Under the pieces are notes generated by a model. The model worked only from the letters and a program-made list of their open reading frames with translations, had not been told where the DNA came from and did no database searches. From NCBI GenBank assembly GCA_017626055.1, contig JAGAJM010000006.1, forward strand, positions 1 to 64,000: 64,000 bases of DNA, given 5' to 3'. A program made the translations under genes and the position numbers. The DNA is from a bacterium. Its GTDB lineage: Bacteria; Cyanobacteriota; Vampirovibrionia; Gastranaerophilales; Gastranaerophilaceae. The number at the start of each line of letters is the position of its first letter. Position 1 is the stretch's first letter. Shown here in pieces: positions 53,375 to 62,529 of the stretch.

Positions 53375-54349
53375 TTAAACTGCTGGAGTTGCTTTTTTAG
53401 CAGCTTTCTTTTCTTCCCACATCTCAACAATCATACTGCAGAAGAAAATACTTGAGTAAACCCCAACGATTACGCCTAACATCATTGCAAGAACAAAGTC
53501 TTTAGTTGTTACACCACCGAAGAAGTATAACGCTGCAAGAGTCAAGAATACTGTTAATGAAGTGTTGATACTTCTTGTTAATGTTTGGTTAACTGAAGCG
53601 TCAACGATTTCACCAAATGACATTTTCTTACCATAGTATCTTAAGTTTTCACGAATTCTATCAAAAGTTACGATAGTATCGTTGATAGAGAAACCGATTA
53701 CTGTTAAGATAGCGGTTAAGAATAAACCATCGATTTGTACATCGCAGAAAAGGCCAAGTAGTGAGAATACACCACATACGAACAATACATCGTGTACAAG
53801 ACCTAAAATTGCAGCCACTGCATATTCAAATTTAAATCTTAATGAGATGTAAATAATCATACCTAATATCGCTAATGTTAGTGCGATAAGTGAGTTTTTA
53901 AATAACTCGTTACCAAGTGTTGGTCCAACTGAACTTACTTGGATTAGTTCAGCATTTTTATATTCACTTTGTACTGCTGCGGTGATATTATCAGATGTTT
54001 CAGAACCTTCTTCAATAAATTCTGTTCTAATTGAAATGATAGATTTAATATTGTTATTTTCTGTTGTTGGATTAACATTCAAGATTTGAATATATGGGTT
54101 TTTAATACCAATTTTATCTAAATCTTCTCTTGTTTTTGCAACGGCTTCATTATTAACTGATTCTGGAACACCATATTGTAAAATTGTTCCACCTGTGTAG
54201 TCAATACCTACTTTTACTGGAGCATGTGTAGGATAAGTAATCATTGAATAAATCATTGCCACGATACCTGGTAATAGCAAGCACGCAGATAGAATCATCC
54301 ATACAATTCTATATTTTACAACATGCACTGTTTTATTGAAATTAAACAT
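53375..54349 (-). CDS. secF: Protein translocase subunit SecF
   Basis: A 324-residue RND-type membrane subunit that, with SecD, uses ion flux to aid Sec export. One N-terminal TM, a periplasmic domain, then five TM helices; DTIVTFDRIRENLR, SVNQTLTRSINTSLT and GLFLTAILTVIGFSINDTI are conserved. Follows secD by 21 nt. Confidence 0.96.
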   Translation of the reverse strand: MFNFNKTVHVVKYRIVWMILSACLLLPGIVAMIYSMITYPTHAPVKVGIDYTGGTILQYGVPESVNNEAVAKTREDLDKIGIKNPYIQILNVNPTTENNNIKSIISIRTEFIEEGSETSDNITAAVQSEYKNAELIQVSSVGPTLGNELFKNSLIALTLAILGMIIYISLRFKFEYAVAAILGLVHDVLFVCGVFSLLGLFCDVQIDGLFLTAILTVIGFSINDTIVTFDRIRENLRYYGKKMSFGEIVDASVNQTLTRSINTSLTVFLTLAALYFFGGVTTKDFVLAMMLGVIVGVYSSIFFCSMIVEMWEEKKAAKKATPAV

Positions 54350-54370
54350 TTTATATTTACCTCAACTTTC

Positions 54371-55702
54371 CTAGTCTAAAATACCAAAACGTGCTTTTTC
54401 ACGTTTAGTTTCTGTTGCTTCATAACCTTTTCCGATTTCTTCTTTAGCTAAACCGAATAGTGCAGGGTATTTTAATTCGCCTGTACCGAAGATTAAGTGC
54501 ATGAAGTTCTTTGTAACTGTGATTGCAGTGAACATTGAAACAATTACACCGATTGCCAATGTCAAAGCAAAACCTTTAACAACACTTGTACCTAAGAAAT
54601 ACAGAATTACACAAGCTAAAACTGTTGTCATATTTGAATCGAAGATACTTGTGAATGCTCTATCAAAACCAGAGTTGATTGCAGTGAATAAATTTCGACC
54701 AGCTCTCAATTCTTCTTTTGTTCTTTCGAAAATCAAGATGTTAGCATCAACTGCCATACCAACAGATAGAATAAAACCTGCGATACCAGCAAGAGTTAAT
54801 GTAACTGGAACTATCTTGAAGATAGAGAATAATATTAATGCATAGATTACTAAAGCAATGTCAGCAACAAAGCCTGGCAATCTGTAATAAACTAGCATAA
54901 ATATCATAACCAGACCGATACCCAAGATACCAGCGAATTTTGATTTTTCAATACTATCAGCACCCAATGTAGGACCAACAGTGTTTTCTTGGATGATTTC
55001 AGATGGAACAGGAAGTGCACCTGCATTTAATAGGTTAACCATTTTTTCAGCTTCTTCGTATTGGAAACCTGAACCACCACCAGAGATTTCAGCTCTACCG
55101 CCGAAAATTGCTTCTCTAATTACTGGTGCTGAAATTTCTTCACCATCAAAGAAGATTGCCATTTGTTCACCAACTAATTGTTGTGTTAGTTCAGCGAATT
55201 TGTTTGCACCTTTACCATTGAATTCAAGTGAAACTGTCCATTGTCCAGTTTGGTCAGCACCAATTGATGCTGATTTAAGGTCTTCACCAGTTAATCCAGT
55301 TGATTCCCAAATGAAAATACCTTTTTCATCTCTTTTATGTTTTTTGTTTGCATCAAATACTGGTTTTTTAAACTCTAGTAATGCAGTTTTACCTAAAAAC
55401 GCTTCAGCTTCTTTTAAGTCTGTTACGTTAGGAATTTCAACCAATAATCTTTTTTCACCAACTTGTGCAACGCTAGTTTCAGATACCCCAAGTTTATTTA
55501 CACGGCTTTCAATCGCAGTTTGTAAACGATTCATAACTTCTGGAGTGATTTTTTTAACTGTATCCGTAGTTCTTGCTTCAAGTAAAATTCTTGAACCACC
55601 TACAAGATCAAGTCCTAGTTTTGTAGGTTTTTTGTAGATTACGAAAAGGCAAGCAATTACGATTGCTACAATCACCCAAAACATAATAATCTTGTTTTTC
55701 AA
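54371..55702 (-). CDS. secD: Protein translocase subunit SecD
   Basis: 443 residues, near the size of compact SecD. DLVGGSRILLE, GGGSGFQYEEAEKMV and ILIFERTKEELRAGRN are typical, with TM segments at the N-terminus and last 200 residues. The likely start is TTG at 55702, with GAGG 8 nt upstream; ATG at residue 7 is the alternative. It lies between dapA and secF in a minus-strand operon. Confidence 0.96.
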   Translation of the reverse strand: MKNKIIMFWVIVAIVIACLFVIYKKPTKLGLDLVGGSRILLEARTTDTVKKITPEVMNRLQTAIESRVNKLGVSETSVAQVGEKRLLVEIPNVTDLKEAEAFLGKTALLEFKKPVFDANKKHKRDEKGIFIWESTGLTGEDLKSASIGADQTGQWTVSLEFNGKGANKFAELTQQLVGEQMAIFFDGEEISAPVIREAIFGGRAEISGGGSGFQYEEAEKMVNLLNAGALPVPSEIIQENTVGPTLGADSIEKSKFAGILGIGLVMIFMLVYYRLPGFVADIALVIYALILFSIFKIVPVTLTLAGIAGFILSVGMAVDANILIFERTKEELRAGRNLFTAINSGFDRAFTSIFDSNMTTVLACVILYFLGTSVVKGFALTLAIGVIVSMFTAITVTKNFMHLIFGTGELKYPALFGLAKEEIGKGYEATETKREKARFGILD

Positions 55703-55731
55703 TTTTCTACCCTCTTATATACTGTAACTCT

Positions 55732-56640
55732 TTATTCTTCTGTGTTTAATTCAGCTTTTACGCTATCAATTACTTTAAATAAATCGATTTTTTCTTCTTC
55801 TGTTAAAGTAACTAATGGTTTTCTTACGTAGTCATTTATATATCCTTTGTAAGATAATGCAGCCTTAACTGGAGTTGGATTAGGTGCCATAAATAATTTT
55901 CTGAACGCTGGGTATAATTTCTTTTGCATATTTCTTGCCGCAATCAATTCACCTGATTTGAAATTTCTAATCATAGATTTGATTTCAGAACCAAAGATAT
56001 GTGATGCTACTGAAATTACACCATGTGCACCCAATGATAGCATTGGTAATGTTAAACTGTCATCGCCTGAGTAGATAACAAAATCTTCTGGGCACAACAT
56101 TCTTAATTCAGTTACTTGATCCATATCGCCGAAACTTTGTTTAACACCAACGATGTTGTTATATTTACGGGCCAAATGAGCAACTGTTTCTGGAAGCATG
56201 TTAACACCAGTTCTTCCAGGAATATTGTATAAAATAATAGGAAGATCTGTTGCTTCAGCTACTGCAGAGAAGTGTTCAATCATTCCTCTTTGATTTGGTT
56301 TGTTATAATATGGCACAACTGAAAGTATTGCATCAACCCCTTCTTTTTGTGCAAATTTAGTGTATTCGATTGCTGATTCTGTTGAATTTGAACCTGCACC
56401 TAAAATAATTTTAGCCTTATTTGCCACAGCTCTTTTTACCGAATCTACTAATTCGATTTCTTCTTCGTTAGTTAATGTAGGAGATTCACCTGTTGTGCCT
56501 GCTACAAGTAATGCATCACTACCAGATTCGATTAAGTGTTTTGCTAAAGATTCAACTTTATCGTAATCGATTGCACCAGATTTTTCCATTGGCGTAACCA
56601 TTGCCGTAATAACTTCTCCGCAATCATATCTTAATGCCAT
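55732..56640 (-). CDS. dapA: 4-hydroxy-tetrahydrodipicolinate synthase
   Basis: Condenses pyruvate and aspartate semialdehyde in the lysine/meso-DAP pathway. The Tyr in LYNIPGRTGVN and the Schiff-base Lys in IVGVKQSF are present, along with AGTTGESPTLTNEE. 302 residues is normal. AGAGG lies 7 nt before the ATG. Linked to secDF on the minus strand. Confidence 0.97.
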   Translation of the reverse strand: MALRYDCGEVITAMVTPMEKSGAIDYDKVESLAKHLIESGSDALLVAGTTGESPTLTNEEEIELVDSVKRAVANKAKIILGAGSNSTESAIEYTKFAQKEGVDAILSVVPYYNKPNQRGMIEHFSAVAEATDLPIILYNIPGRTGVNMLPETVAHLARKYNNIVGVKQSFGDMDQVTELRMLCPEDFVIYSGDDSLTLPMLSLGAHGVISVASHIFGSEIKSMIRNFKSGELIAARNMQKKLYPAFRKLFMAPNPTPVKAALSYKGYINDYVRKPLVTLTEEEKIDLFKVIDSVKAELNTEE

Positions 56641-56766
56641 ATAAATACCTCTACTTCCCTAGTCTAATTACACAATAATTATAGTACAAAATTATTTATT
56701 AATACCGAAATATTAAGATTTTTAATTTATTTATTGTGTTATAACTTTTTAATTTAAAATCTTTTG

Positions 56767-56775
56767 TGCTAAAAT
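56767..56775 (+). promoter_or_regulatory. Extended -10 six nt before the lptC-like start
   Basis: TGCTAAAAT (56767-56775) is followed by six bases and then the ATG at 56782. The -35 is weak; the TGn element compensates. A leaderless mRNA is predicted. Confidence 0.55.
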
Positions 56776-56781
56776 TTTTGT

Positions 56782-57363
56782 ATGGATTGGAAAAATTTAC
56801 CGAAGAAAAAAAGGTTATATGTTATTGTATCAGCGCTTATTATAGGGATATTGGCTTGGGCTTTTATTACTGCGAGCGTTATTACTCATGATTTTAATCG
56901 TCAACAAGTTGAGGCACTTGGGGATAAACAAGAAGCAACTGTTAATGGTGTAATTCTTACTGAAACTAAAGATGAACAAAAATATTGGGAAATCTATGGT
57001 GAAAAAGGTAAGTGGGACAGTGTTAATGGTGTTGCTCAACTAGAAAATGTTGTTGGTAATTTTTACAAAGATAATGAAGTTTCAATGAGTTTTGAATCGT
57101 CAAAAGGTACATATAATTCAAAAAATGGTGACATTATTTTGCATGAAGATACATTTATTGTGTTGAAAGATGGTGTATCGTTAAAAGCAGATAATCTTCA
57201 TTGGGAAGATTCAAAATTACCTATTATTGCAACTGGTAATATCGTAATTCAAAAGGGGAATCAGCTTATTTCAACTGCTGATAAAATTATAATCAATCCA
57301 GATTATGAAAGTTTTAGAATTGAAGGAAACACTGTTTCAAAAGTATATGAGGAAGAAAAATAG
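56782..57363 (+). CDS. LptC-like LPS export protein
   Basis: 193 residues with one N-terminal TM helix (about 13-31) and a beta-jellyroll-like OstA domain (GKWDSVNGVAQLENVVGNFY, NGDIILHEDTFIVLKD). This matches LptC, which passes LPS to LptA in the periplasm. It is directly upstream of an LptA-like gene. No lptB, F or G is nearby. Confidence 0.82.
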   Translation: MDWKNLPKKKRLYVIVSALIIGILAWAFITASVITHDFNRQQVEALGDKQEATVNGVILTETKDEQKYWEIYGEKGKWDSVNGVAQLENVVGNFYKDNEVSMSFESSKGTYNSKNGDIILHEDTFIVLKDGVSLKADNLHWEDSKLPIIATGNIVIQKGNQLISTADKIIINPDYESFRIEGNTVSKVYEEEK

Positions 57364-57364
57364 T

Positions 57365-58339
57365 ATGAAAAGAATATTAACAGTATTAGTTTCAGCTTTA
57401 TTATTAACTGGTATTGGGGTGCAAGCATCTGATTTGATTATTGAATCTAAAAATCAGACTTTTAGCGAAGAAGATAGTAAAATTAAATTCAATGGTAATG
57501 TAAAAGTTTCCATTGATGATTTGAAAGTTGTTGGGGAAAGTGCAGATGTTAACGTTACTAATGATCAAAAGTTAGATACTGCAACTTTTTATGACAAACC
57601 TTATGCTTTTGAAATTAAGAAAAATAAAAAAAGAGAAGTTAAAGCAAATATTTTGAAAGTGTCTTTGATTACAAAAGTTGTAAGAGCAGAGGGTGATACT
57701 CAGTCAGTTGTGTTTGAAGGTAAAACTCCAATTGTTGTAATCAATGCAGATGTTCAAGAATACGATACAAAATTAGGTGTAATGACTGCTACTGGTGCGG
57801 TTACAATGAAATACAAAGATATTGAAACTTTTTCAGATAGTGCTCAAATTACAATGGAAAAAAATGGTGATTTGAAAAAACTTGTCTTAACTACAAATGC
57901 AAGAGTTAAGCAAGAAAATAATGAATCATTTGCTGATAAATTTGTTTATGATGCAACAACTGGTAATTTAACTGCTTATGGCAACACTACATCAAATGCG
58001 TTGATGGAAGATGGTTCTAAATTAGTTTTGAAATCAAGATTCCAAGAATATAACCAAAAGAAAGCATTATTCAATGCAAGTGGTAATGTAAGAATTTGGT
58101 ATCAAGACTATTATGCAGCAGGTCCAAAAGTTACATTGTTACCATCAGCTGGTTCAAATAAACCAAATGAAGCATATTTTTCTGGTCGTTCAAGTATTAC
58201 CCAAGGTGTGAGAACAATTTATGCTGATAGAATCAAAATGGTAATTAATCCAAAAAGTTTTGATGCTCAAGGTAATACAAGAACAGTTATTAGAAATATT
58301 GGTTCAGGTTCAGACGATAGTGTAACATTAGGATTATAG
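57365..58339 (+). CDS. LptA/OstA-like periplasmic LPS transport protein
   Basis: 324 residues with a signal peptide (MKRILTVLVSALLLTGIGVQA) and a series of OstA-like beta segments, such as GNVKVSIDDLKVVGESADVNV and ATGAVTMKYKDIETFSD. It is longer than E. coli LptA (about 185 aa), implying two tandem OstA repeats. The ATG at 57365 restores the signal peptide, and GAGGAAG lies upstream; it starts 1 nt after the lptC stop. Confidence 0.85.
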   Translation: MKRILTVLVSALLLTGIGVQASDLIIESKNQTFSEEDSKIKFNGNVKVSIDDLKVVGESADVNVTNDQKLDTATFYDKPYAFEIKKNKKREVKANILKVSLITKVVRAEGDTQSVVFEGKTPIVVINADVQEYDTKLGVMTATGAVTMKYKDIETFSDSAQITMEKNGDLKKLVLTTNARVKQENNESFADKFVYDATTGNLTAYGNTTSNALMEDGSKLVLKSRFQEYNQKKALFNASGNVRIWYQDYYAAGPKVTLLPSAGSNKPNEAYFSGRSSITQGVRTIYADRIKMVINPKSFDAQGNTRTVIRNIGSGSDDSVTLGL

Positions 58340-58341
58340 TA

Positions 58342-59115
58342 ATGAAAGAAAAAATTGATAAAGCGATAGAATGTTTTAAAAAACAAGACTGGAATGGTGC
58401 GATAGATTTATTCACATCAATTGTAGAAATCGATACTGATAATGCTGAAGTTTATAACAACTTGGGCTTGTGTTATGTGAATATTGGGGATGAAGATAAG
58501 GCTGAAAAAAATTATCTAAAATCTATTGAATTAAATCCTCAAATTCCACAATGCTATATCAATTTAGCGGATTTATACTATAAACAAAGACGACTTGGTG
58601 AAGGTATAAATATTTTATCTTTTGCGGTTGATAATTTGCCTGATGACATCATTTTTAGACATTATTTGGCACGCTTTTATATGGAAGATGCAAAACTTGA
58701 TTTAGCTATTGATGAGTTAATCAATGTTTTAGAGCAACAACCAGATAATTATGATGCTTATTATGATTTGGCAAAAGTTTATTTCGAGTTCGGGAATTAT
58801 GAATCAGCAATTGAAAATTTTGAAAATGTTTTAGAATATAAACAAGATAATGAGTTGATTTATTACTATTTAGCAGAAGCATATCAGGCTAATGATGAAA
58901 TTGACAAAGCTATTTCAAACTTCTTAAAATCAATTGCAACAAATAATAAATTTACTTTAGCGTACAAAAAAGTTGCGATTTTGTTCATGGCACGTGGTGA
59001 TTATGAAGATGCTATTGAATATTTAGAAGATTATTTAAAATTTGATATCCCACAAGAAGAAAAGGACGGGGTAAATAAATTGGTAGAAGGTTTGAAATCA
59101 AAGGTAAATAGCTAA
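58342..59115 (+). CDS. TPR-repeat protein, 257 aa
   Basis: Six to seven TPR units with no signal peptide, starting AIECFKKQDWNGAIDLFTSIV and including YNNLGLCYVNIGDEDKAEKNY. It starts 2 nt after lptA and is followed by dprA, so it belongs to the same transcript. Probably cytoplasmic scaffolding. Confidence 0.87.
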   Translation: MKEKIDKAIECFKKQDWNGAIDLFTSIVEIDTDNAEVYNNLGLCYVNIGDEDKAEKNYLKSIELNPQIPQCYINLADLYYKQRRLGEGINILSFAVDNLPDDIIFRHYLARFYMEDAKLDLAIDELINVLEQQPDNYDAYYDLAKVYFEFGNYESAIENFENVLEYKQDNELIYYYLAEAYQANDEIDKAISNFLKSIATNNKFTLAYKKVAILFMARGDYEDAIEYLEDYLKFDIPQEEKDGVNKLVEGLKSKVNS

Positions 59116-59118
59116 TCT

Positions 59119-60207
59119 ATGAAAAGTAAGTATTGGATAGCGTTTTCTTCTATTGAACAAATTGATAGCAACTTTATTCAAAAGTTGTATGAGCATTTTG
59201 GCGATATTGAGGTGGCGTTCAATGCTTCTTTAGATGATTTAAAAAAGATTGATGGTCTTAGTGTTAAAAAGGCTGAAAACTTTTTAAAATATAGAGATAA
59301 AGTTGATATTGATAGAACATTTACCGAAGTGGAAACTCGTGGGATTAATTTTTTGACTTTGGAAAGTGAAAATTATCCAAAAATGTTGCGTCAGATTTCT
59401 AATCCACCTGCAGTTTTGTATTATAAAGGTAAACTTTTTGAGTGTAACTTAGATAAAACTTTAGCCGTTGTAGGCTCTCGACGAGCAAGTATGCATGGTA
59501 GAGATGATTTGAAAAAGATTTTATCTGGCTTGGCAAATACTGATATTTGTATTGTTTCAGGTTTAGCCTCTGGAATTGATACTGTTGCACACACATCAGC
59601 TATCGAAAACAATATTAAAACAATCGGTGTTATTGCAAGTGGTTTTGATTTCACTTATCCAACAAGTAATAAAACACTTTATCAAAATATTGAAAATGGT
59701 TATGGAGCATTGGTTAGTGAATATTATCCAACATTTGAACCGATGAAGTTTAGATTTCCACAGAGAAACAGAATTGTTTCAGGTCTGTCTTATGGAACAT
59801 TGGTTGCTGAGGCATCGTTAAAAAGTGGTGCGTTGATTACGGCAAATCTTACTTTAGAACAAGGCAGAGAATTGATGTGTATTCCTGGGTTAATTTCCAA
59901 TCCGAATACTGAGGGAATCTATAAATTATTAAAAAATGGTGCAACTTTGGTTACTGAAAGTTGCGATATTTTAAATGCTCTAGGTTGGGAAGTTCAACAT
60001 TGTTCTTGCGGTGAACAACTGACACTTCCAATGTTGACAACTGAAGAAGAAAAGATTTTTACAAACCTTGAAATTGAAGAAAAGGGAGTAGATGAACTGT
60101 TGAGTTTGACTGGCATGAAAATTGATGACTTGCTAATAAACTTGACAACAATGGAGCTTAAGGGCATAATAAAACAATGTGGCGGGGATAGATACGCAAA
60201 GGTGTAA
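59119..60207 (+). CDS. dprA: DNA processing protein DprA (Smf)
   Basis: Loads RecA on incoming ssDNA during natural transformation. The Rossmann-type domain has AVVGSRRAS, IVSGLASGIDTVAHTSAIE, GSGFDFTYPTSN, RFPQRNRIVSGLSYGTLVAEA and GALITANLTLEQGRELMCIPG. N-terminal helix-hairpin-helix (LDDLKKIDGLSVKKAENFL) and C-terminal winged-helix parts flank it; 362 residues. The dprA-topA order is common in bacteria. Confidence 0.96.
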   Translation: MKSKYWIAFSSIEQIDSNFIQKLYEHFGDIEVAFNASLDDLKKIDGLSVKKAENFLKYRDKVDIDRTFTEVETRGINFLTLESENYPKMLRQISNPPAVLYYKGKLFECNLDKTLAVVGSRRASMHGRDDLKKILSGLANTDICIVSGLASGIDTVAHTSAIENNIKTIGVIASGFDFTYPTSNKTLYQNIENGYGALVSEYYPTFEPMKFRFPQRNRIVSGLSYGTLVAEASLKSGALITANLTLEQGRELMCIPGLISNPNTEGIYKLLKNGATLVTESCDILNALGWEVQHCSCGEQLTLPMLTTEEEKIFTNLEIEEKGVDELLSLTGMKIDDLLINLTTMELKGIIKQCGGDRYAKV

Positions 60208-60221
60208 AGAGAAGAAGATAA

Positions 60222-62528
60222 ATGGCAGAAACTAAATCAAAAGAAAAATCGTTAGTAATAGTAGAGTCGCCTGCAAAATCTAAAACTATTAAAAAGATTT
60301 TGGGTAATGAATTTCAAATTGAAGCAAGTTATGGTCATATTAGAAACTTGCCGACAAAAGATACTGCGACTGATAATTTAGGGTTTGATGTTAATAATAA
60401 TTTCGAACCTAAATTTGAAATTATCCCTGGCAAACAAAAAGTTGTAAAAACACTAAACGAATTAGCTCAAAAAGTTGATAAAATATATCTTGCATCCGAC
60501 CCTGACCGTGAGGGAGAAGCTATTGCATGGCACGTTAGACAAATCCTAAAAGTGCCAGATGAAAAAATTTGTAGAATTGTATTCAACGAAATTACACCAA
60601 AAGCGGTTAAATATTCTGTTGCAAACCCACGTAGTATCGATATGGATATGGTTCAAGCTCAACAAACAAGACAAATTTTGGACAAACTTGTAGGTTTTAA
60701 ATTATCTCCTGTTTTGTGGAAACAAATTGGTAACAGAAACCTTTCAGCAGGTCGTGTTCAATCAGTTGCTTTGCGTATGATTTGTGAAAGAGAAGAAGAA
60801 ATTGAAAAATTTATTCCTCAAGAATATTGGTCAATTCATGCACTTTTAGATAAAGATGGCAAACAATTTGAAGCTGAATTATCTAAAATCAAAGGTAAAA
60901 CTGTTGATAAAAATATTAAAAATAAAGAAGAAGCTCAAGCGATTGTAGATTATTTAACTAATCCCGCAACTCAATATGAGATTTCAAAGGTTACTCAAAA
61001 AACTACAAAACGTAAGCCGACCGCTCCTTTTATTACATCAACTATGCAGCGTGCAGCATCTTCAAAACTTGGTTTTGGGGTTCAAAAGACAATGCAAGTT
61101 GCTCAAAAGCTTTATGAAGGTATCGAAATTGATGGTACTCCAGTCGGTTTGATTACCTATATGAGAACCGATAGTGTTCGTGTTTCTGATGATGCTCAAA
61201 ATATGGCACATGATTTTATTCTGGAAAATTATGGTGAAAAGTATTACCCAGAGCAAGCTAACAGTTATGTAAAAGGAAAACAAAACGTTCAAGATGCTCA
61301 CGAAGCTATTCGTCCATCATATCCAGAACGTACTCCAGAAAGTATTAAAAAATACTTGGATAATGATCAGTACAAATTGTATAAATTGATTTGGGAAAAA
61401 TTTATGTCTTCTCAAATGGCTCCTGCTGAAATTGCAAATAAGACAATTGAAATTACATCAGGCGATTATACACTAAGAGCTGGTACAAGCAAGGTTACTT
61501 TCGATGGCTTCTTAACTCTTTATAACGATGCGGAAGATGATGAAGAACAAGCAACAGATGCTAAAATCCCAGATTTGAACAAAGGTGATAAAGTTGTTTC
61601 TAAGAAAATTAATCCGAAACAACATTTCACTCAACCACCTCCAAGATATAATGAAGCATCATTAGTTAAGGCGTTGGAAGAATACGGAATTGGTCGTCCA
61701 TCTACTTATGCAACAATTATTACTGTAATTCAGACAAGAAAATATGTTGAGAAAAAAGACAAAGCACTTCGTCCAACACTTTTGGGGCGTACTGTTTCAA
61801 AACAATTGGTTGAACAATTCTCAGATATTATGGATTACAAATTCACCGCAGGCATGGAAGAAAAACTGGATAAAATTGCTGAAAAAGAACTTATCTGGGT
61901 GAAAGTTTTACAAGATTTCTATGCCCCATTTATGGAAGAAGTTAATGCGGTAATGAAAACTGCACAAAAGGTTACAATAGAAACAAAAGTAACTTGTCCA
62001 AATTGTGGCAAACCAATGGTTTTACGTTCAAGCAAAACTGGTTCACAATTCTTGGGTTGCTCTGGTTATCCTGATTGCAAAACTGCAATGTCATTAAATG
62101 TTATGCAAGAAATGGAAGAAGAGGGGGTAAATGAAACTTCTGAACCTCCAGTACGAGAGCTGACTGGTGAAAAATGTGACAAATGTGGTGGCGATACAGT
62201 CTTGAAGAATGGACCATATGGTAAATATACAGAATGTGTAAATCCAGATTGTAAAAATCGCAAACCTTATCGAAAATCTACTGGTGTAACTTGTCCAAAA
62301 TGTGGAAAAGGTACAATTGTTGAGCGTAAATCAAAACGTGGAACAGTTTTCTATGGTTGCGATAAGTATCCAGATTGTGATTTTGTTTTATGGAATGAAC
62401 CAACTGGCGAAACTTGTCCAACTTGTGGTAGCTTATTGGTTAAAAAACAACTTAAAAAAGGCACAGTTGTATCTTGTTCTAAGTTAGGTTGTTCATACAA
62501 AATTGAACCAGAACAAGAAGAAGCATAG
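60222..62528 (+). CDS. topA: DNA topoisomerase I with four zinc ribbons
   Basis: Relaxes negative supercoils. The TOPRIM domain contains IVESPAKSKTIKKIL and ASDPDREGEAIAWH; catalytic Tyr313 is in LITYMRTDS. The C-terminus carries four Cys4 zinc ribbons (CPNCGKPM..., CDKCGGD..., CPKCGKG..., CPTCGSLL...). 768 residues. GAAGAAG precedes the ATG. It ends one base before the convergent aroE-like gene. Confidence 0.97.
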   Translation: MAETKSKEKSLVIVESPAKSKTIKKILGNEFQIEASYGHIRNLPTKDTATDNLGFDVNNNFEPKFEIIPGKQKVVKTLNELAQKVDKIYLASDPDREGEAIAWHVRQILKVPDEKICRIVFNEITPKAVKYSVANPRSIDMDMVQAQQTRQILDKLVGFKLSPVLWKQIGNRNLSAGRVQSVALRMICEREEEIEKFIPQEYWSIHALLDKDGKQFEAELSKIKGKTVDKNIKNKEEAQAIVDYLTNPATQYEISKVTQKTTKRKPTAPFITSTMQRAASSKLGFGVQKTMQVAQKLYEGIEIDGTPVGLITYMRTDSVRVSDDAQNMAHDFILENYGEKYYPEQANSYVKGKQNVQDAHEAIRPSYPERTPESIKKYLDNDQYKLYKLIWEKFMSSQMAPAEIANKTIEITSGDYTLRAGTSKVTFDGFLTLYNDAEDDEEQATDAKIPDLNKGDKVVSKKINPKQHFTQPPPRYNEASLVKALEEYGIGRPSTYATIITVIQTRKYVEKKDKALRPTLLGRTVSKQLVEQFSDIMDYKFTAGMEEKLDKIAEKELIWVKVLQDFYAPFMEEVNAVMKTAQKVTIETKVTCPNCGKPMVLRSSKTGSQFLGCSGYPDCKTAMSLNVMQEMEEEGVNETSEPPVRELTGEKCDKCGGDTVLKNGPYGKYTECVNPDCKNRKPYRKSTGVTCPKCGKGTIVERKSKRGTVFYGCDKYPDCDFVLWNEPTGETCPTCGSLLVKKQLKKGTVVSCSKLGCSYKIEPEQEEA

Positions 62529-62529
62529 A

